Positions 19,001-30,472 of a stretch of DNA of 64,000 nt are shown here, piece after piece; positions within the stretch are counted from its first letter, which is position 1; each line of letters opens with the position of its first letter. The notes beneath the pieces are model-generated. The model was given only the letters and a program-made list of their open reading frames with translations, was not told the origin of the DNA and searched no databases. Made by a program: the position numbers and the translations under genes. The stretch is taken from NCBI RefSeq assembly GCF_023856365.1, contig NC_064538.1, positions 15,857,435 through 15,921,434 of the forward strand, written 5' to 3'. Origin of the DNA: Brienomyrus brachyistius (taxonomy: Eukaryota; Chordata; Actinopteri; Osteoglossiformes; Mormyridae).

Positions 19001-22000
19001 TCATACATTTTAAATATTTTACTAAATACATTTATCACACTTCACCATCAGATGTATGTCAAATCACTTGACATGAGTCTTGTAGGCTATATACTGTGTC
19101 AGTATTGCTCGCATATTTATAACAGCACATCCCTATAAAGTATTTTAATCTACTGAAATTGGCTACCCATGTATTGTATGAAGGTAGGATGCCCTGATAA
19201 AGTATTTCAGTCTATCGAGATGTAGTACCTGTAGTTCTAACACTAGTAATACTATATGATAAGGTATTTCAGATTGCCACGATGTCTGTTTACATGACAT
19301 TAGTTTGTGTTTTTTTTTTTATTAATTACTTATTTATTATTTTTGGACCATCCTCTTTCAGTTTCAACCTGTAAAAACTATGGTAGCATTTTTTGGTAGG
19401 GTAGCACCGATCAATAGATATATCTGTTGAAACAGGCTACAGTAGAACAACTAGGCAGAGTAGGACAAATCCACAGAACAGGTGCTTTGTGAGTATAATT
19501 TTAAAGCAACACAAACTATATTGATATAAACAATATTCTCATCCGTCCCCTGCCTCGTGCCCATTGCTTCCGGGATAGGCTCTGGTCCCCCCGCGACCCA
19601 GTAGGATGAGCAGTTTGGAAAATGGATGGATGGGTGGATATTCTCATCCTATATCTCATTTGAAAACATATCAATATATCTTAAAAACTCAACATATCGC
19701 CCATCCCTAATACTGAGCATGTGGGGTGTATGCAGGGATGTGTAGAGGGCACCCAGGTGGACACCTTATGGCATAGCACCACTAACACAAATATCTACAA
19801 ATATCCTGCTTATCCACAAACTAGTTTCAGCTCACTTCCAATTCAGACTCAGCCATACATTTTACAGGGATTTTTGCATGTTATTTCATGGAAATTGAAA
19901 AATATGCCTGACGTACCCCTTTAAAAAAGAAACAAAGCGCTCCAACGCAACAGATCACTTGGCCAGTGAGGTAGACATAATCCACATCAGTCTCTTCATT
20001 GGAAAATGATGACTGCTGCAATACACACATTGTTACAATTTTTGGTAGCATACAATTAGCAGTTAGCCTTTTTGAGGATGTTGCGTGTCTTAAGATGCTT
20101 TTAAGCTTATAGGATAAATAATTTTAAATGTCATGTAAGAAAAAGATATTGGCCTGTGGATGTTCTGCTCTGGAGACCTACTGAGCAGCCCAGGAGCAAT
20201 CTGGGTAAAGCCTTCTGTCATTCTGACAGAACACGACAAATGATAAATAAATAAGTTAGAAGTGGCTATCAATTCAGTATGAGAGGAATCACTCAGCACC
20301 TTACCGGCTTCATCCTCGTGTTATAAGCAACTGCGGTGAAGATCCCTAAGTAGACAAGGTAGATGAGGAATTTGAAGAGAAATAGCCATCGAGCGAACTT
20401 TTCCCATTTGTCATTAAGCAACCTGCAGAGAGGCTCCAGCTGAAGCATCTTGAGGCGATTCTGAAACCATAAGATCATGTGAGATGAATGACTATGCTGA
20501 AGGTTAATTACATTGCGAAGAAAATTATGGATAAGCTATGGATATGAGTAGGGACCGATTATCTTGTCACATCTGTGGGTCCTTGAGCAAGGCTCTTAAC
20601 CCCCAGCTCCCTGGGTGCCACAACAAGTGGCTGCCCTTTGCGGCCTACAGAGAGCCAGTTGGGGGAGGTGTAAAGAGAACTTCCCCACGTGGAGCAATAA
20701 ACTATCAATAATAATAATAAGAAGAATAATAATAATAATTATTATTATTGTTATTACTGTGTGTAAAAAAAAGAGATTTTTCACCCACATACTGGAATCA
20801 AACTTCCGTAGACAATGATTTCCAGGACAGAGTTGGCCTCGAAGGAGTCCAATGAAGTCAAATCATAGAGGGATGACTGGACGGGACCATATGCCCATTC
20901 TATGAATTTGCGGGATAGGTGGACACTCTGCTTATCATCAAACTTGCGGCGTATCATGTGCTGAAACAGCTGGAAACAAATGTGAAGAACTTGAGAAGAT
21001 AATGCCACAGATTCCTTCTTTCCCTAGTTCGTTGAGATGGATGGATGGATGGATGGGTGGATGGATGGATAGATGGGTGGATGGATGGATGGATGGATGG
21101 ATGGATGGATGGATGGATAGATGGGTGGATGGATGGATGGGTAGACTGGTGGACAGACAGCTTTGGACGTCCTCATTGGTTATGCAGTCAAGAAGGATGG
21201 ATTGTTTAGATGTTGAAAGTTATGTTGTATAAAGAGACACACTCGAGGACAAAAAGAAACACAAGCAGACAAGACATTTACCTCAATTTTGCCTCTCTTG
21301 GCCACGAGTTTGAGTGGCGTCAACTTTTCATGGTTCTCAGTGTCCTCTAGCTTGGTCTCTGGGTGAAGCTTTGCTGATATAGTGAGGATATGATCATACA
21401 TCCTTACGATGAAGTCAGTGTTGTCTTTGTCTGCAACCAGGACCAGAGCATGTAGCACAGTGTTGCCCTGGGAATCCGTCTTCATGATGTCCACCTTCTG
21501 GTACGGATTATCGATGAGAAAATCAACAACGGCTGGCTGATTGGTACAGGCTGCCAGTGATAGTGGCAGCTCACCTGTGTGACAGATGGTTCAGGAATAA
21601 TGTTTAGGCAAAAACCCCATATTGTCAGAAAAATAGTACCAGTTTGTACCTTGTCACTGAGGCTATACCGTCAAGTGCCAGTTGTACTCTCCCTGAAGCC
21701 AAATGTACTTTTTAATTAAATTTAAAGTACAGGACTCAAATTTAAGGCTTGGGACTCTGAGGAACATCCCCTGGGTACAAACATGATTAATGTTCCCCTA
21801 ATGGTAAAAAAAATCTTCTTCACAGTCAATGTCTGCTCAAAGGTACAAGTACCTAAAGCTAAGGGTACAATTGGCAGACCCTCGAGGTTACAGCCCCACT
21901 GACAAGCAAAGGTACAAACTGTTACACTTTTTTTCTGACAGTGCAGATGCTCGCATTGTACGTGAAACCCAACAAATCTCATGGATTTTTTTATACCTCT

Positions 22001-23693
22001 GATCATCCCTCATCATGGTGCCCTACATACCAAAGTAGAAATTTGGTCCATCGTGTGCCTGAAAGAATTTCCCACAGGCTCTGGCATGAACATCAGCTCC
22101 TTTTTGCACCAGCAGCTTGACGAAGAACTCACTCCTTCTCTCAATGGCAACATGAAGTGCAGTTTGCCCTGTATCGGCCGAAGACACGAACAGGAAGGTC
22201 TACCAAGGGAAATCCAGTGAAATATACAATGTATAGCATCATGAAGGGTTTAAGAAAATACTACGGAAGTCATGTTTCAGGCAGAGCTCACCTTTGTAGT
22301 ATGTGTCTGTGTACGCTGCATTGACAAATTCCTTCAAGTCTCCCATTTTCTCCGCAATGTCAAGAAGAAACTCTATGGTGTCATTTTTGCCATTTTTTAG
22401 ATTTAGGAGCCCTTTAATAAGGGCGTTTTTGCCATGTGACTCATCTAAAGCAAGGAAAATAATCAGAAGCACTGGTAAATAAATGCTCGCAAAGAGTACA
22501 GTTTACTGCTGTCAAAATTTACACACCTATATTGAGTCAGGACATAAATTAAATCATTTTAAATGCTAAGAAATAAGGGAAAATTATGGCATACAAATTA
22601 TGCTATTCACTGCCAAAGGACTAGCGGACTCAATCAACAGCAATGCAAGGATACAGTCCACGTGGGATGACTTTGTTTGCAATCTTTTACAGGTAGGACA
22701 TTTCCAGTGGTGGTATTTTGCACCACTCAAACCATGCATTTAGCAGTACAGCACCCTCCACTAAATAATAAATAAACATGTTCCTTATTTAGGGTTATTT
22801 AGGTTTAGAGATGCTTAAGCAGCATGTTCTGCTAACCAGCTATCTAGCTATGATCTTCTGACTCTACTTGCAAGAGGTTTTGCAGAAACAAAACAAAACA
22901 AAAAAATTCACCACTGGGAATTCCATGTCCTGTCAGTTTAATTCGGCAGCTGCAGAACAATGGATGCTGAAGAGGGTAGAGCTGGAAGCTCGCTTACATT
23001 CGGAATTTGTCAAGTGTTTCATCGTGTGCTGCAAGTATTCATGCAGCCCCCGCAGCTTGCTTATGTCCCCACTCGACACTGCTGCAAATAAGGTGTTAAT
23101 GCCAAATTTCTGTGCATTTTCCTGATTTATTATTTCTTCACATCCCCTTAATTTCCTGTAGATAACAGAAAATATCAATTCTGTGGTTTAAAACATCATT
23201 GGTAATTAAAATTAGTGAGCAAAATCTAGAAAAGCAAAATTGAAGAGCAAATCGCTCAGTTCCTGGGATACATACTGTATGAGTTTTGGAAATTTAATGA
23301 AATTTCTTGCTTGGGTTAAATAAGAACTGAGTGAGTTTTGGTTCCCAATACTGTGACTTATGATGGGAAAGCCTGACATCTGGTCATTGGCAGTCTCACA
23401 CAAAAATGGCCTGAGTAAGTTTTGGAAATTTCCCATTCAGTTGTTAACAGGAGTGAGGTGTTTGGGCATACTATAAAAATGCAAGGAGCACACCTGTCAA
23501 AGTTCAAATTGAACCGAATTTTGGGTGTGACCACTTCCTCCAGGTAACTCGTATCCATGGGGATCTTCTCCACTCTGCCACCCTTAAAGGGCCAGCCTTT
23601 TGTTTTCTCTTTGCAGTGAGACCTCTCCTCAGCACTCCGGTCATCCGTCTCCAGGGAAAAGGGTTTCATTTCTAGGATGTTTGTCTGATCCAT
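16059..23693 (-). CDS. trpv1: TRPV1-type heat/acid-gated cation channel, at least 14 coding exons
   Basis: Exons: 23494-23693 (ATG), 22998-23155, 22292-22444, 22031-22168, 21282-21574, 20793-20969, 20305-20460, 19959-20015, 17883-17946, 17521-17686, 17354-17420, 16772-17103, 16466-16587, 16059-16176 (TAA). Nearly all junctions are GT-AG and in phase. Ankyrin repeats fill exons 2-5 ([25 protein letters not shown]). S1 is in exon 7 and S3-S4 in exon 10. The pore exon has the filter [12 protein letters not shown] and S6 [12 protein letters not shown]. The TRP-helix region is [10 protein letters not shown] tetrameric plasma-membrane channel is expected. A short exon encoding most of S2 is missing from my model: exons 8 and 9 do not join in phase. 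The C-terminus (QLN-stop) is shorter than in mammals. Neighbour shpk supports orthology. At least 733 residues are accounted for. Confidence 0.9.
18443..19709. mobile_element. hAT-like element in a trpv1 intron, with nested SINE
   Basis: Ends form a terminal inverted repeat: TAGGGCTGGGCGATATGG at the left and the complement of TAGGGATGGGCGATATG at the right. Sub-terminal AT-rich 'CGATAT' blocks recur. The same ends occur at 29415-30126, where an 8-bp target duplication is perfect. No duplication is seen here and no transposase, so this is an old non-autonomous copy. A SINE lies inside it. Confidence 0.6.
19541..19641 (+). repeat. 5'-truncated SINE nested in the hAT-like element
   Basis: Carries only the 3' block (CCCCTGCCTCGTGCCCATTG onward) and ATGGATGG tail. 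It is flanked on both sides by atattctcatcc, a 12-bp target duplication typical of LINE-driven retroposition. Confidence 0.8.
20570..20700 (+). repeat. Dispersed repeat related to 40850-41000
   Basis: Starts near TCCTTGAGCAAGGCTCTTAA and runs through CCCCCAGCTCCCTGGG to GGGGAGGTGTAAAGAGAA. The reverse complement of this order is found at 40850-41000, and shorter pieces at 45027-45080 and 49915-49985. I take it as a family of LINE/SINE 3' ends. Confidence 0.6.
21036..21142. repeat. (ATGG)n microsatellite in a trpv1 intron
   Basis: About 26 copies of ATGG with a few GGTGG and ATAG interruptions, between trpv1 exons 5 and 6. It may have grown from a SINE tail, which has the same unit, but no SINE body is attached. 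Confidence 0.9.
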
Positions 23694-23919
23694 CCCTCCT
23701 CCTCTCTGTGACGCTCTGGGGAGGTACAGTCAAAGAAAACAAAAGTCAAAGTATATCACAGGCTCCTTGCAGCTCGAGACCAGCCTGAATGATTAACGAA
23801 AGATTCCCATTGACAGATGACACAGAGTGATTATTACTGATAGAAAAACCAATAGCAAAAACAGAACAATCAGTGAAACTATTTATACAAAATAAAACCA
23901 AAATTAATGCTTTTGTGGA

Positions 23920-24145
23920 GGGCAAGTAGATGACCCCTCCACAACTGGGGTTCGAATCCTGGTTCTGCTCTGTGCATGTGGATTCTGCATGTTCTCCCCC
24001 TGGCCTGTGGGTTTCTCCCAGAGCCCAAATATGCTGTGAGGCTAACTGGTCCCTAAATTGCCCATTAGTGTGTGTAAGTGCCCTGCAACAGACTGGCATG
24101 TTATTCATGCTTGTTCCCCCAGGGTGTGGTGTGTGGATCATTAGG
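23920..24145 (+). repeat. Diverged tRNA-headed SINE-like repeat
   Basis: Contains a B-box-like GGTTCGAATCC, then GCATGTGGATTCTGCATGTTC TCC-type blocks, AATTGCCCATTAGTGTGTG and GCCCTGCAACAGACTGGCATG. Same general plan as the window's other SINEs but clearly diverged. Confidence 0.55.
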
Positions 24146-24689
24146 TTGCGATGCTGTGCCTGTGATCAGAAGGTTACCAGTGGAGTAAATTCAGCCCTGG
24201 GCCCCTGAGCAAGGCCCTTAATTCCCAATTGCTTGAGGGATTGGCTGACCCTGCTTTCTCCGTTGTATGTTGATTAAAAACATCTGCAACATAAATGTAA
24301 TGTAAATTCCCTGAGCTGCCTGGATAAACTCCAGGCTCCCCTGAAACCCTAACCAGGATAAATAGTTAAAAGATGGCCGAAATCTTTCTAAAAACAAGAA
24401 TGTTCACTTTTTGAGGTTGCAAAAGGGAGAGCAGTATTTAGAAACATGTTGGATACCATCATAGCTGTGCATACTTATATGGGTGATTGTTTTTTTTCCT
24501 ATTCAGTTTTGATGGTTGGCTCTCTTGGTCTGGGTTTTACTGACATGAACTTGTTTTAAGGAAAATTATATTTAAATGATCTTCATGGTGGTGTAAAACT
24601 ATAATATAATGTCTGTCAAGTATGTTAGCTTAACCATTACAAAACTTCTCTTAGAGTCACCCTGGTATTTGCAGCAAATGTTACAGCAT

Positions 24690-24800
24690 TCCAGCCACAC
24701 TCTCATCCTACTTTGTAGGGTCCCAGCCATACACTCGGCATGCATTCTTTTTTATCTTTCCTAATCATGTGGTCACTTTCCTTATTCCTCATCAGACAAC
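24690..24800. repeat. Dispersed repeat shared with 27625-27790
   Basis: Contains CATCCTACTTTGTAGGGTCC, CAGCC and GCATGCATTCTTTT followed by CCTTATTCCTCATCAGACAA. The same order recurs about 2.9 kb away, where the first unit is tandemly multiplied. Confidence 0.7.
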
Positions 24801-26019
24801 AATATACCTGTGTATTTGTCGACTCGACCACTAGCATGCCATGTTTGGCTAATCAATACCATATCAGGTTATTTAGCTAATTACATTAAGTAATTATGAG
24901 AGCTGGTGGGAAAATTAGATAAATACCTGGAATGGCTGAGGTGCCCCTGAGGAGAGGTTTGGGAAGATGGTCAACGTTCTTTGACCCATCTCACAAGGTA
25001 TCATTAACTTTTTGAAGAACAGACTTTCTTGTTTTTTATTGTGTTATTTTTTCTTTGCATATAATCCAATGATGCATTCTGATTTAATTTCAGATCACAT
25101 GTACGCTTTCTAACAAAAAATTTTTTTTTTTATTTTTGCACAGTGCTGTCTATCTCCCTGAAGTCTTACTCACCCACTTTGGCTGCATATTTCAATGTTA
25201 GTCCTGCCAGCACCAAGAACCCTAAGGTTTGTCTGCCAAAGGAAAAGGCCTGACCACATGGGTGTATACAGTTTAGGGGGCGCCCTTTTGCCCGAGACCT
25301 GTCTGTTTTCCTTTAATTTGTCCTGTTGTCATGACGATGCTGCCATCTGATTCACATGCTCAGTCTTGTGATTTTTTTTTTGCACCAAAGCAATTTGAAC
25401 AGGGCTTACTAATCTACCAACAGCAGCAGTGGTGAGGTTTATCAGCAGACCTTTAAATACAAATGGGTTCTGTTTCAATCAAAACAGGACAACATAAGCA
25501 GCATCTTGGTCATTATATAAAAAAAGAAAATGTGCGTTTGGAGATGTACATGAGTATAAATAAAAGCTATCAACTAGCTAATTTTTTCTCAATAAAAATC
25601 TCAATTGAAAAAAAACTGTTTCTTCTGAAAAGAAGAAATGGTCAATAAAACAAGGGCAACGTCTGCGGTTAGTGGTTATTGCTTCACATTTATGCAACCC
25701 CAGAAAGGGGAAATCTCATTACTGCTCTCACATTTCCAATAAGCTACTCTGCAGCTGCATTTCCCACGGTTAACTCATGTAACACATTTTCCATTTTAGT
25801 GTGACATTTTATGACAAATTTTCGATATCCTTTACCAAAACAAAGACAGAGAATGAGAAACCTAATTTTGGTTTAAGATTAAGTAAATGTTAGTGCAATA
25901 CTGATGGAGATGCAGACTACCAATGGTATATTTATTAAGCTGAGCACAGTATTCGCCAACTGTGGCATTTTCCTGAGTTACTTTCATCCATTATTAATAT
26001 ATGTTATAATGTAACATCC
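24801..26019. other. Intergenic DNA upstream of trpv1, nothing recognised
   Basis: AT-rich with short homopolymers. No exon, RNA gene or repeat family was identified. Confidence 0.4.
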
Positions 26020-26368
26020 ACCCATCCATTTTCCAAACCGCTTATCCTACTGGGTCGCGGGGCGTCGAGAGCCTATCCCGGAAGCAATGGGCACGAGGCA
26101 GGGAACAACCCAGAATGGGGGACCAGCCCATCGCAGGGCACACTCACACACCATGCCCTCACACATGCACACCTATGGGCAATTTAGCAACTCCAATTAG
26201 ACTCAGCATGTTTTTGGACTGTGGGGGGAAACCGGAGTACCCGGAGGAAACCCCACGACGACATGGGGAGAACATGTAAACTCCACACGCATGTGACCCC
26301 AGCGGAGACTCAAACCCGGGTCCCAGAGGTGTTAGGCAACAGTGCTAACCACTGCACCACCATGCATA
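26020..26368 (-). repeat. Full-length tRNA-headed SINE
   Basis: Read on the minus strand: GGTGCAGTGGTTAGCACTGT (A-box region), GGGTTTGAGTCTC (B-box region), GTTTACATGTTCTCCCC, CCGGTTTCCCCCCACAGTCC, GCTGGTCCCCCATTCTGGG, and the 3' GGATAAGCGGTTTGGAAAAT followed by GGATGG. The A and B boxes indicate a tRNA-derived pol III promoter. Confidence 0.85.
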
Positions 26369-26369
26369 G

Positions 26370-27620
26370 TTCTCAGTATTTGGTAAATCTCTGTCAAATG
26401 TTACAAAACAGGACTGTACAGTGACAGTGAACACAACTGCTGTTGATTTAAAATAATGAGATATTATATCGATATTGTCATGTGATATTGATTGAGGCTA
26501 CTTTGATTCCTAGTGGGCTTGTATTACTTACACCAGCTATACAATTTCATGACAAATTATTTTTTAGAAAAAATATGTAAATAAATTCTCTCATATAAAA
26601 GACAGCTAAACATCACTAACCAGCTTCAGAATCTGACCTGATTTGAAGCTTAGTAAAATGTAATTGTAAGGCTGATATTATAATCAATGGTTCTGCACCT
26701 CGCTAATTGAGACAGCATGCATCATGCACCTGAGTGCATTTCTGAGATTAAAAAAGCAGATGTACTTACATTATAATGAAGCAGTATTTTGTTTCTCTGT
26801 ACCCCGATTCCTGTTGTTCCTAATTATCCATTTATTGTTGTGCAGAGATCAAGTCTAGCATTAAAATCCAAAGGGAGCCAAACGGATCCTCTCAGGCTGA
26901 TAGCCGAGCCTTGTGGAGAACTCCTACCCTGAGATGGATGCTGGCGTGTTTACAGAGCACACAAGAATCCTGTCTGAGGTTTCATTGGATGGGAAGCATG
27001 ATGGAGAGATGGAGAGGAAGCAACCCTATTTTCCCTGGGGAGTCTGACCATGCATTACTGCACATTAATGGCACTCCACAATACACCGGAGTCTCAGGAA
27101 CAAACATCATACATCTCCTATGTGCATAGTGCATATTATACCCTAATTGGAAAAAAAATCTTTCTCAGACAAATATATCATGAGTGTCTTGTTTTCTTTA
27201 ACTCGATGAATGCACTGATGCAGGGATAGATCCCTTAAGGGGCTAATGGCCTTTCATATTCCACCATTATCTGAGTTGCTAGACTAAAGACTGCATTCAA
27301 CACAAAATCAGCTATTCAATGCTCATACAATTTAAATACTTCTAAAGAGGAGCCCCCCCAGCATGATTAAAAATCACTGGTATTGTGAAGCCAGCATTCC
27401 TTCTTACCTCGGGCTGTTTTCCCTCCGCTGATCTTTGAATGGCACGTCTGGTAATCATGAAATTTTGGTTTTTACAGTTTTGCTTCCCGTTCAGCAAGAG
27501 GGGGCATGTCCACCGAGATTTCTGCAGAAGGAAGTGCACCCATCATCCACTTCCCAAAGTTCAGAGGAACCACAGAGGCCAGAACATGAGCTGGGACAGG
27601 GATAGACCTTTGTGCGCTAC
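26370..27620. other. Intergenic DNA, nothing recognised
   Basis: Includes a somewhat GC-richer part (26880-27120), but frames there lack domains and splice sites. No gene call is supported. Confidence 0.4.
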
Positions 27621-27624
27621 CATC

Positions 27625-27790
27625 CTACTTGGTAGAGACCCAGCCACACTCCCAATCTACTTTGTAGGGTCCCAGCCGCACCCCCATCCTACTTTGTGGG
27701 GTCCCAGCCGCACTCTCTGCATGCATTCTTTTGTCTTTCTAATCACTTTCCCTATTCCTCATCAGACAACATGATGCATTCCATGCCCAT
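27625..27790. repeat. Short tandem of ~30-bp units, related to 24690-24800
   Basis: Three imperfect units reading ATCCTACTTTGTRGGGTCCC with AGCCGCAC(C/T)C, followed by GCATGCATTCTTTTGTC and CCTATTCCTCATCAGACAAC as at 24690. Confidence 0.75.
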
Positions 27791-27938
27791 TTTCTCAAAA
27801 GCTCTCCCCTATTGAAGAAAAAATGGAAATTAATTTGGATCTGACTCAATACTGAAATTAAACTTTGCATCCCATTTGTACAAGTCCGGGGTACATTGGA
27901 ATGCATCGTTTCGTACATCCCATTTTGCTCTCCACTGA

Positions 27939-27939
<1 letters not shown>

Positions 27940-27984
<45 letters not shown>
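27940..27984. repeat. (CA)n microsatellite
   Basis: About 22 CA dinucleotides without interruption. Confidence 0.95.
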
Positions 27985-27986
<2 letters not shown>

Positions 27987-29414
27987 TGAGAGTGAAGCTT
28001 GGGGTCAGTCATTTTTCCATTGCCACTAGAGTGTTTTGGGGATTAAGGACTTTGCCCAATGGCCCAATAGCAATTTGTCTGGTCTGCGGTCCATGGGATT
28101 CGAAACAGCAACCTTACGATTACGATTCATCCACCACTTTCATTCAAAGCAACTTACAGTAGAGGGAAGGGTCACAACTGTTCTTTATGCATACACTCTG
28201 GCTTTACTGACACAGAGGCCTAACCTACTATAATTATTATTTCTGTTTCACCAATACATGAAGATCAAGCAAGTTTTGTTTTATAATATATTTTTTATTG
28301 GAAATGTCAATAAGATTGAGTACAATGAGCATTTGGCAGAAATGTCCCCATTTTTCCCTTTAACCTGGTATGAACAGCAAACAATCCCCCACCCCTCCAC
28401 ATAACACAGAGTTCGCTCACATAGCCAAAAAAAAAAAAACACTAGATAATAACTAAAAGGGGAAGCCGCGTACATTGTTGGCCTATATGTATCCATTGCC
28501 AAACATACATACAAAGATATACATTATTACTCATAGTCACACATGTATATGCACATAAAAATACATAAATAGCAAGTGGATACAAAAGACAAACTTCTCC
28601 AATATCATCCTAAATAGTTAGAATCTGAAAAGGAGCAAAATTACTGTAAACAGTAAAACCAACCTGAGACAACCAAAAAATAAAATAAAGACTATATACC
28701 ATTATGAAATAGTGGGCATAGTTTTAATCTTACCCAAATAAGACAAAATCTGACCCCAAACAGAGAAGAATTAATCCCTAGACCCCCTGAATATTTGATC
28801 TTTTCTAATTGTATAAACTGAGACAAATCAGTCAACCATAAGGAAAATCTGGGAGGGTTTGCTGATTTCCAGTGGAGTAATATTCTTCTATGTGCCAACA
28901 GAGTTGTAAATGCGATGATATCTTTATATCTTTTCCTTAACCACATAACATCAGAGACACCTAAAATGGCTGTGAATGTATCAGGCTGAAGATATACATT
29001 GAGAGCATCTGATAATATTTAAAAAAATTACAGCCCAATAGGCTGTCAGGGCAGGACATGACCAAAACATGGGAATTAAGTTAGTGGGGGCATTATGGCA
29101 TCTGTCAGAGGTAGCATCTAGATTAGGGTAGAATTTGTGCAGTTTGACTTTTGAAAGGTGAGTTCTATGTAATACTTTAAATTGTATAATACTGAGTCTA
29201 GCGCCACAATCTGTGCAATCTTTACCTGGTTTTAACAACAAAGTGATTGAAGCCTTAGTAAGTGTTTTTGGTAATGACCCACAAGAAAGGGATTCAATAA
29301 ACATATCAAGAAGGATGTTTGATAACTTGGAGAATGTTTTAAAAAATTCAATCGGGTAGCCGTCTGGGCCAGGTGAATCACCGCTTTGCATTGATAATTT
29401 CTGTTTGTTGCAAT

Positions 29415-30126
29415 TAGGGGTGGGCGATATGGCAAAAATATCATATCACGATTTTTTTACAGTTAAATCATGATTTCAATTTTATCACAGTATTTATAAT
29501 GATTTAAATGATATAGATGTTTTTTACTATTTTTCAAGTTACTGAACAGTACAACCAAAGTATTTCGCTTTGTAAAAATCTAGTCGTAAAGAACAACACA
29601 GGATTTTGGCTAAAGAACATTTCTGAACTGATTTTAATCCATTTGTGCAATTTTGCCAACAAGTTTATTTAAAGCTAAATACATACTTTGTTACTTCAGA
29701 ACAACATATCAACAAGAACTAAACGTGCAAACCTTTTCTCTGCAGACTTTGCAAATAATGACTGTTTATTCCTTACTGTCTGTGTAAAAGCCAAACCACT
29801 TCCATATCACCGATGTAGAGTTTTTTTAGGGACCAACTCATCCATTACATTCTCACTTTCAGCCATCGCTTCCCGCTACACTCAGAATCAAAGAAAATGG
29901 TGGAGTGAGAACTGCACGTAACTGAGCGCTGTATGTATAAGGCGGGCATTAAGCGGATTAGCAAATAGTGCGCATTGGCTGAGGAAAAAAATTAGGAAGA
30001 GCATAGAGCCGCAATAGACAGATAGAATGTAATCCATATAGACAGTTCTATGATCTCTCTGCTTTGGCAGATCGTCAACACATAGATCGTCTTCACGATT
30101 GCATATCGTCATATCGTCCATGCCTA
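29415..30126. mobile_element. Non-autonomous hAT element inserted in the L1-type LINE
   Basis: 712 bp. Terminal inverted repeats are TAGGGGTGGGCGATATGG and TAGGCATGGACGATATGACG. A perfect 8-bp target duplication, gttgcaat, sits at 29407-29414 and 30127-30134; eight bases is the hAT length. No transposase is present. It shares ends with 18443-19709. Confidence 0.88.
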
Positions 30127-30235
30127 GTTGCAATGGGAGTGCTGTTCTAGTCCTAAGCATTGTACCTATAAAAGGAATTTGGAGACCATTGAACAAATGT
30201 TCCATATTGACTCCCCATGCGATGTGCGTAAGTTG

Positions 30236-30472
30236 TGCCCTTGAAAGGTAAAGTGGGCTATCCCACATTTTTGACCCCTACCCCCTTTTTATTGAATATT
30301 TTCAATTGGATAAGTTGTTACTATCTAAATCATACCTCTGTGCTACCTATGATATATATCAGTTGTAGGGTATAGGCACACTGATTTTTTGACAAAATTT
30401 CAACTTTGGAGCTCATTTTCTCAAAACTTTGTTTTTGTGGGATAGCCCACTTTACCTCTCAAGGTCACAGTT
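30236..30472. mobile_element. MITE with ~29-bp terminal inverted repeats
   Basis: Left end CCTTGAAAGGTAAAGTGGGC TATCCCACA; the right end is its complement with one difference (CCTTGAGAGG). The interior is AT-rich and non-coding. It sits inside the LINE. Target duplication is unclear, so the superfamily is not assigned. Confidence 0.7.
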
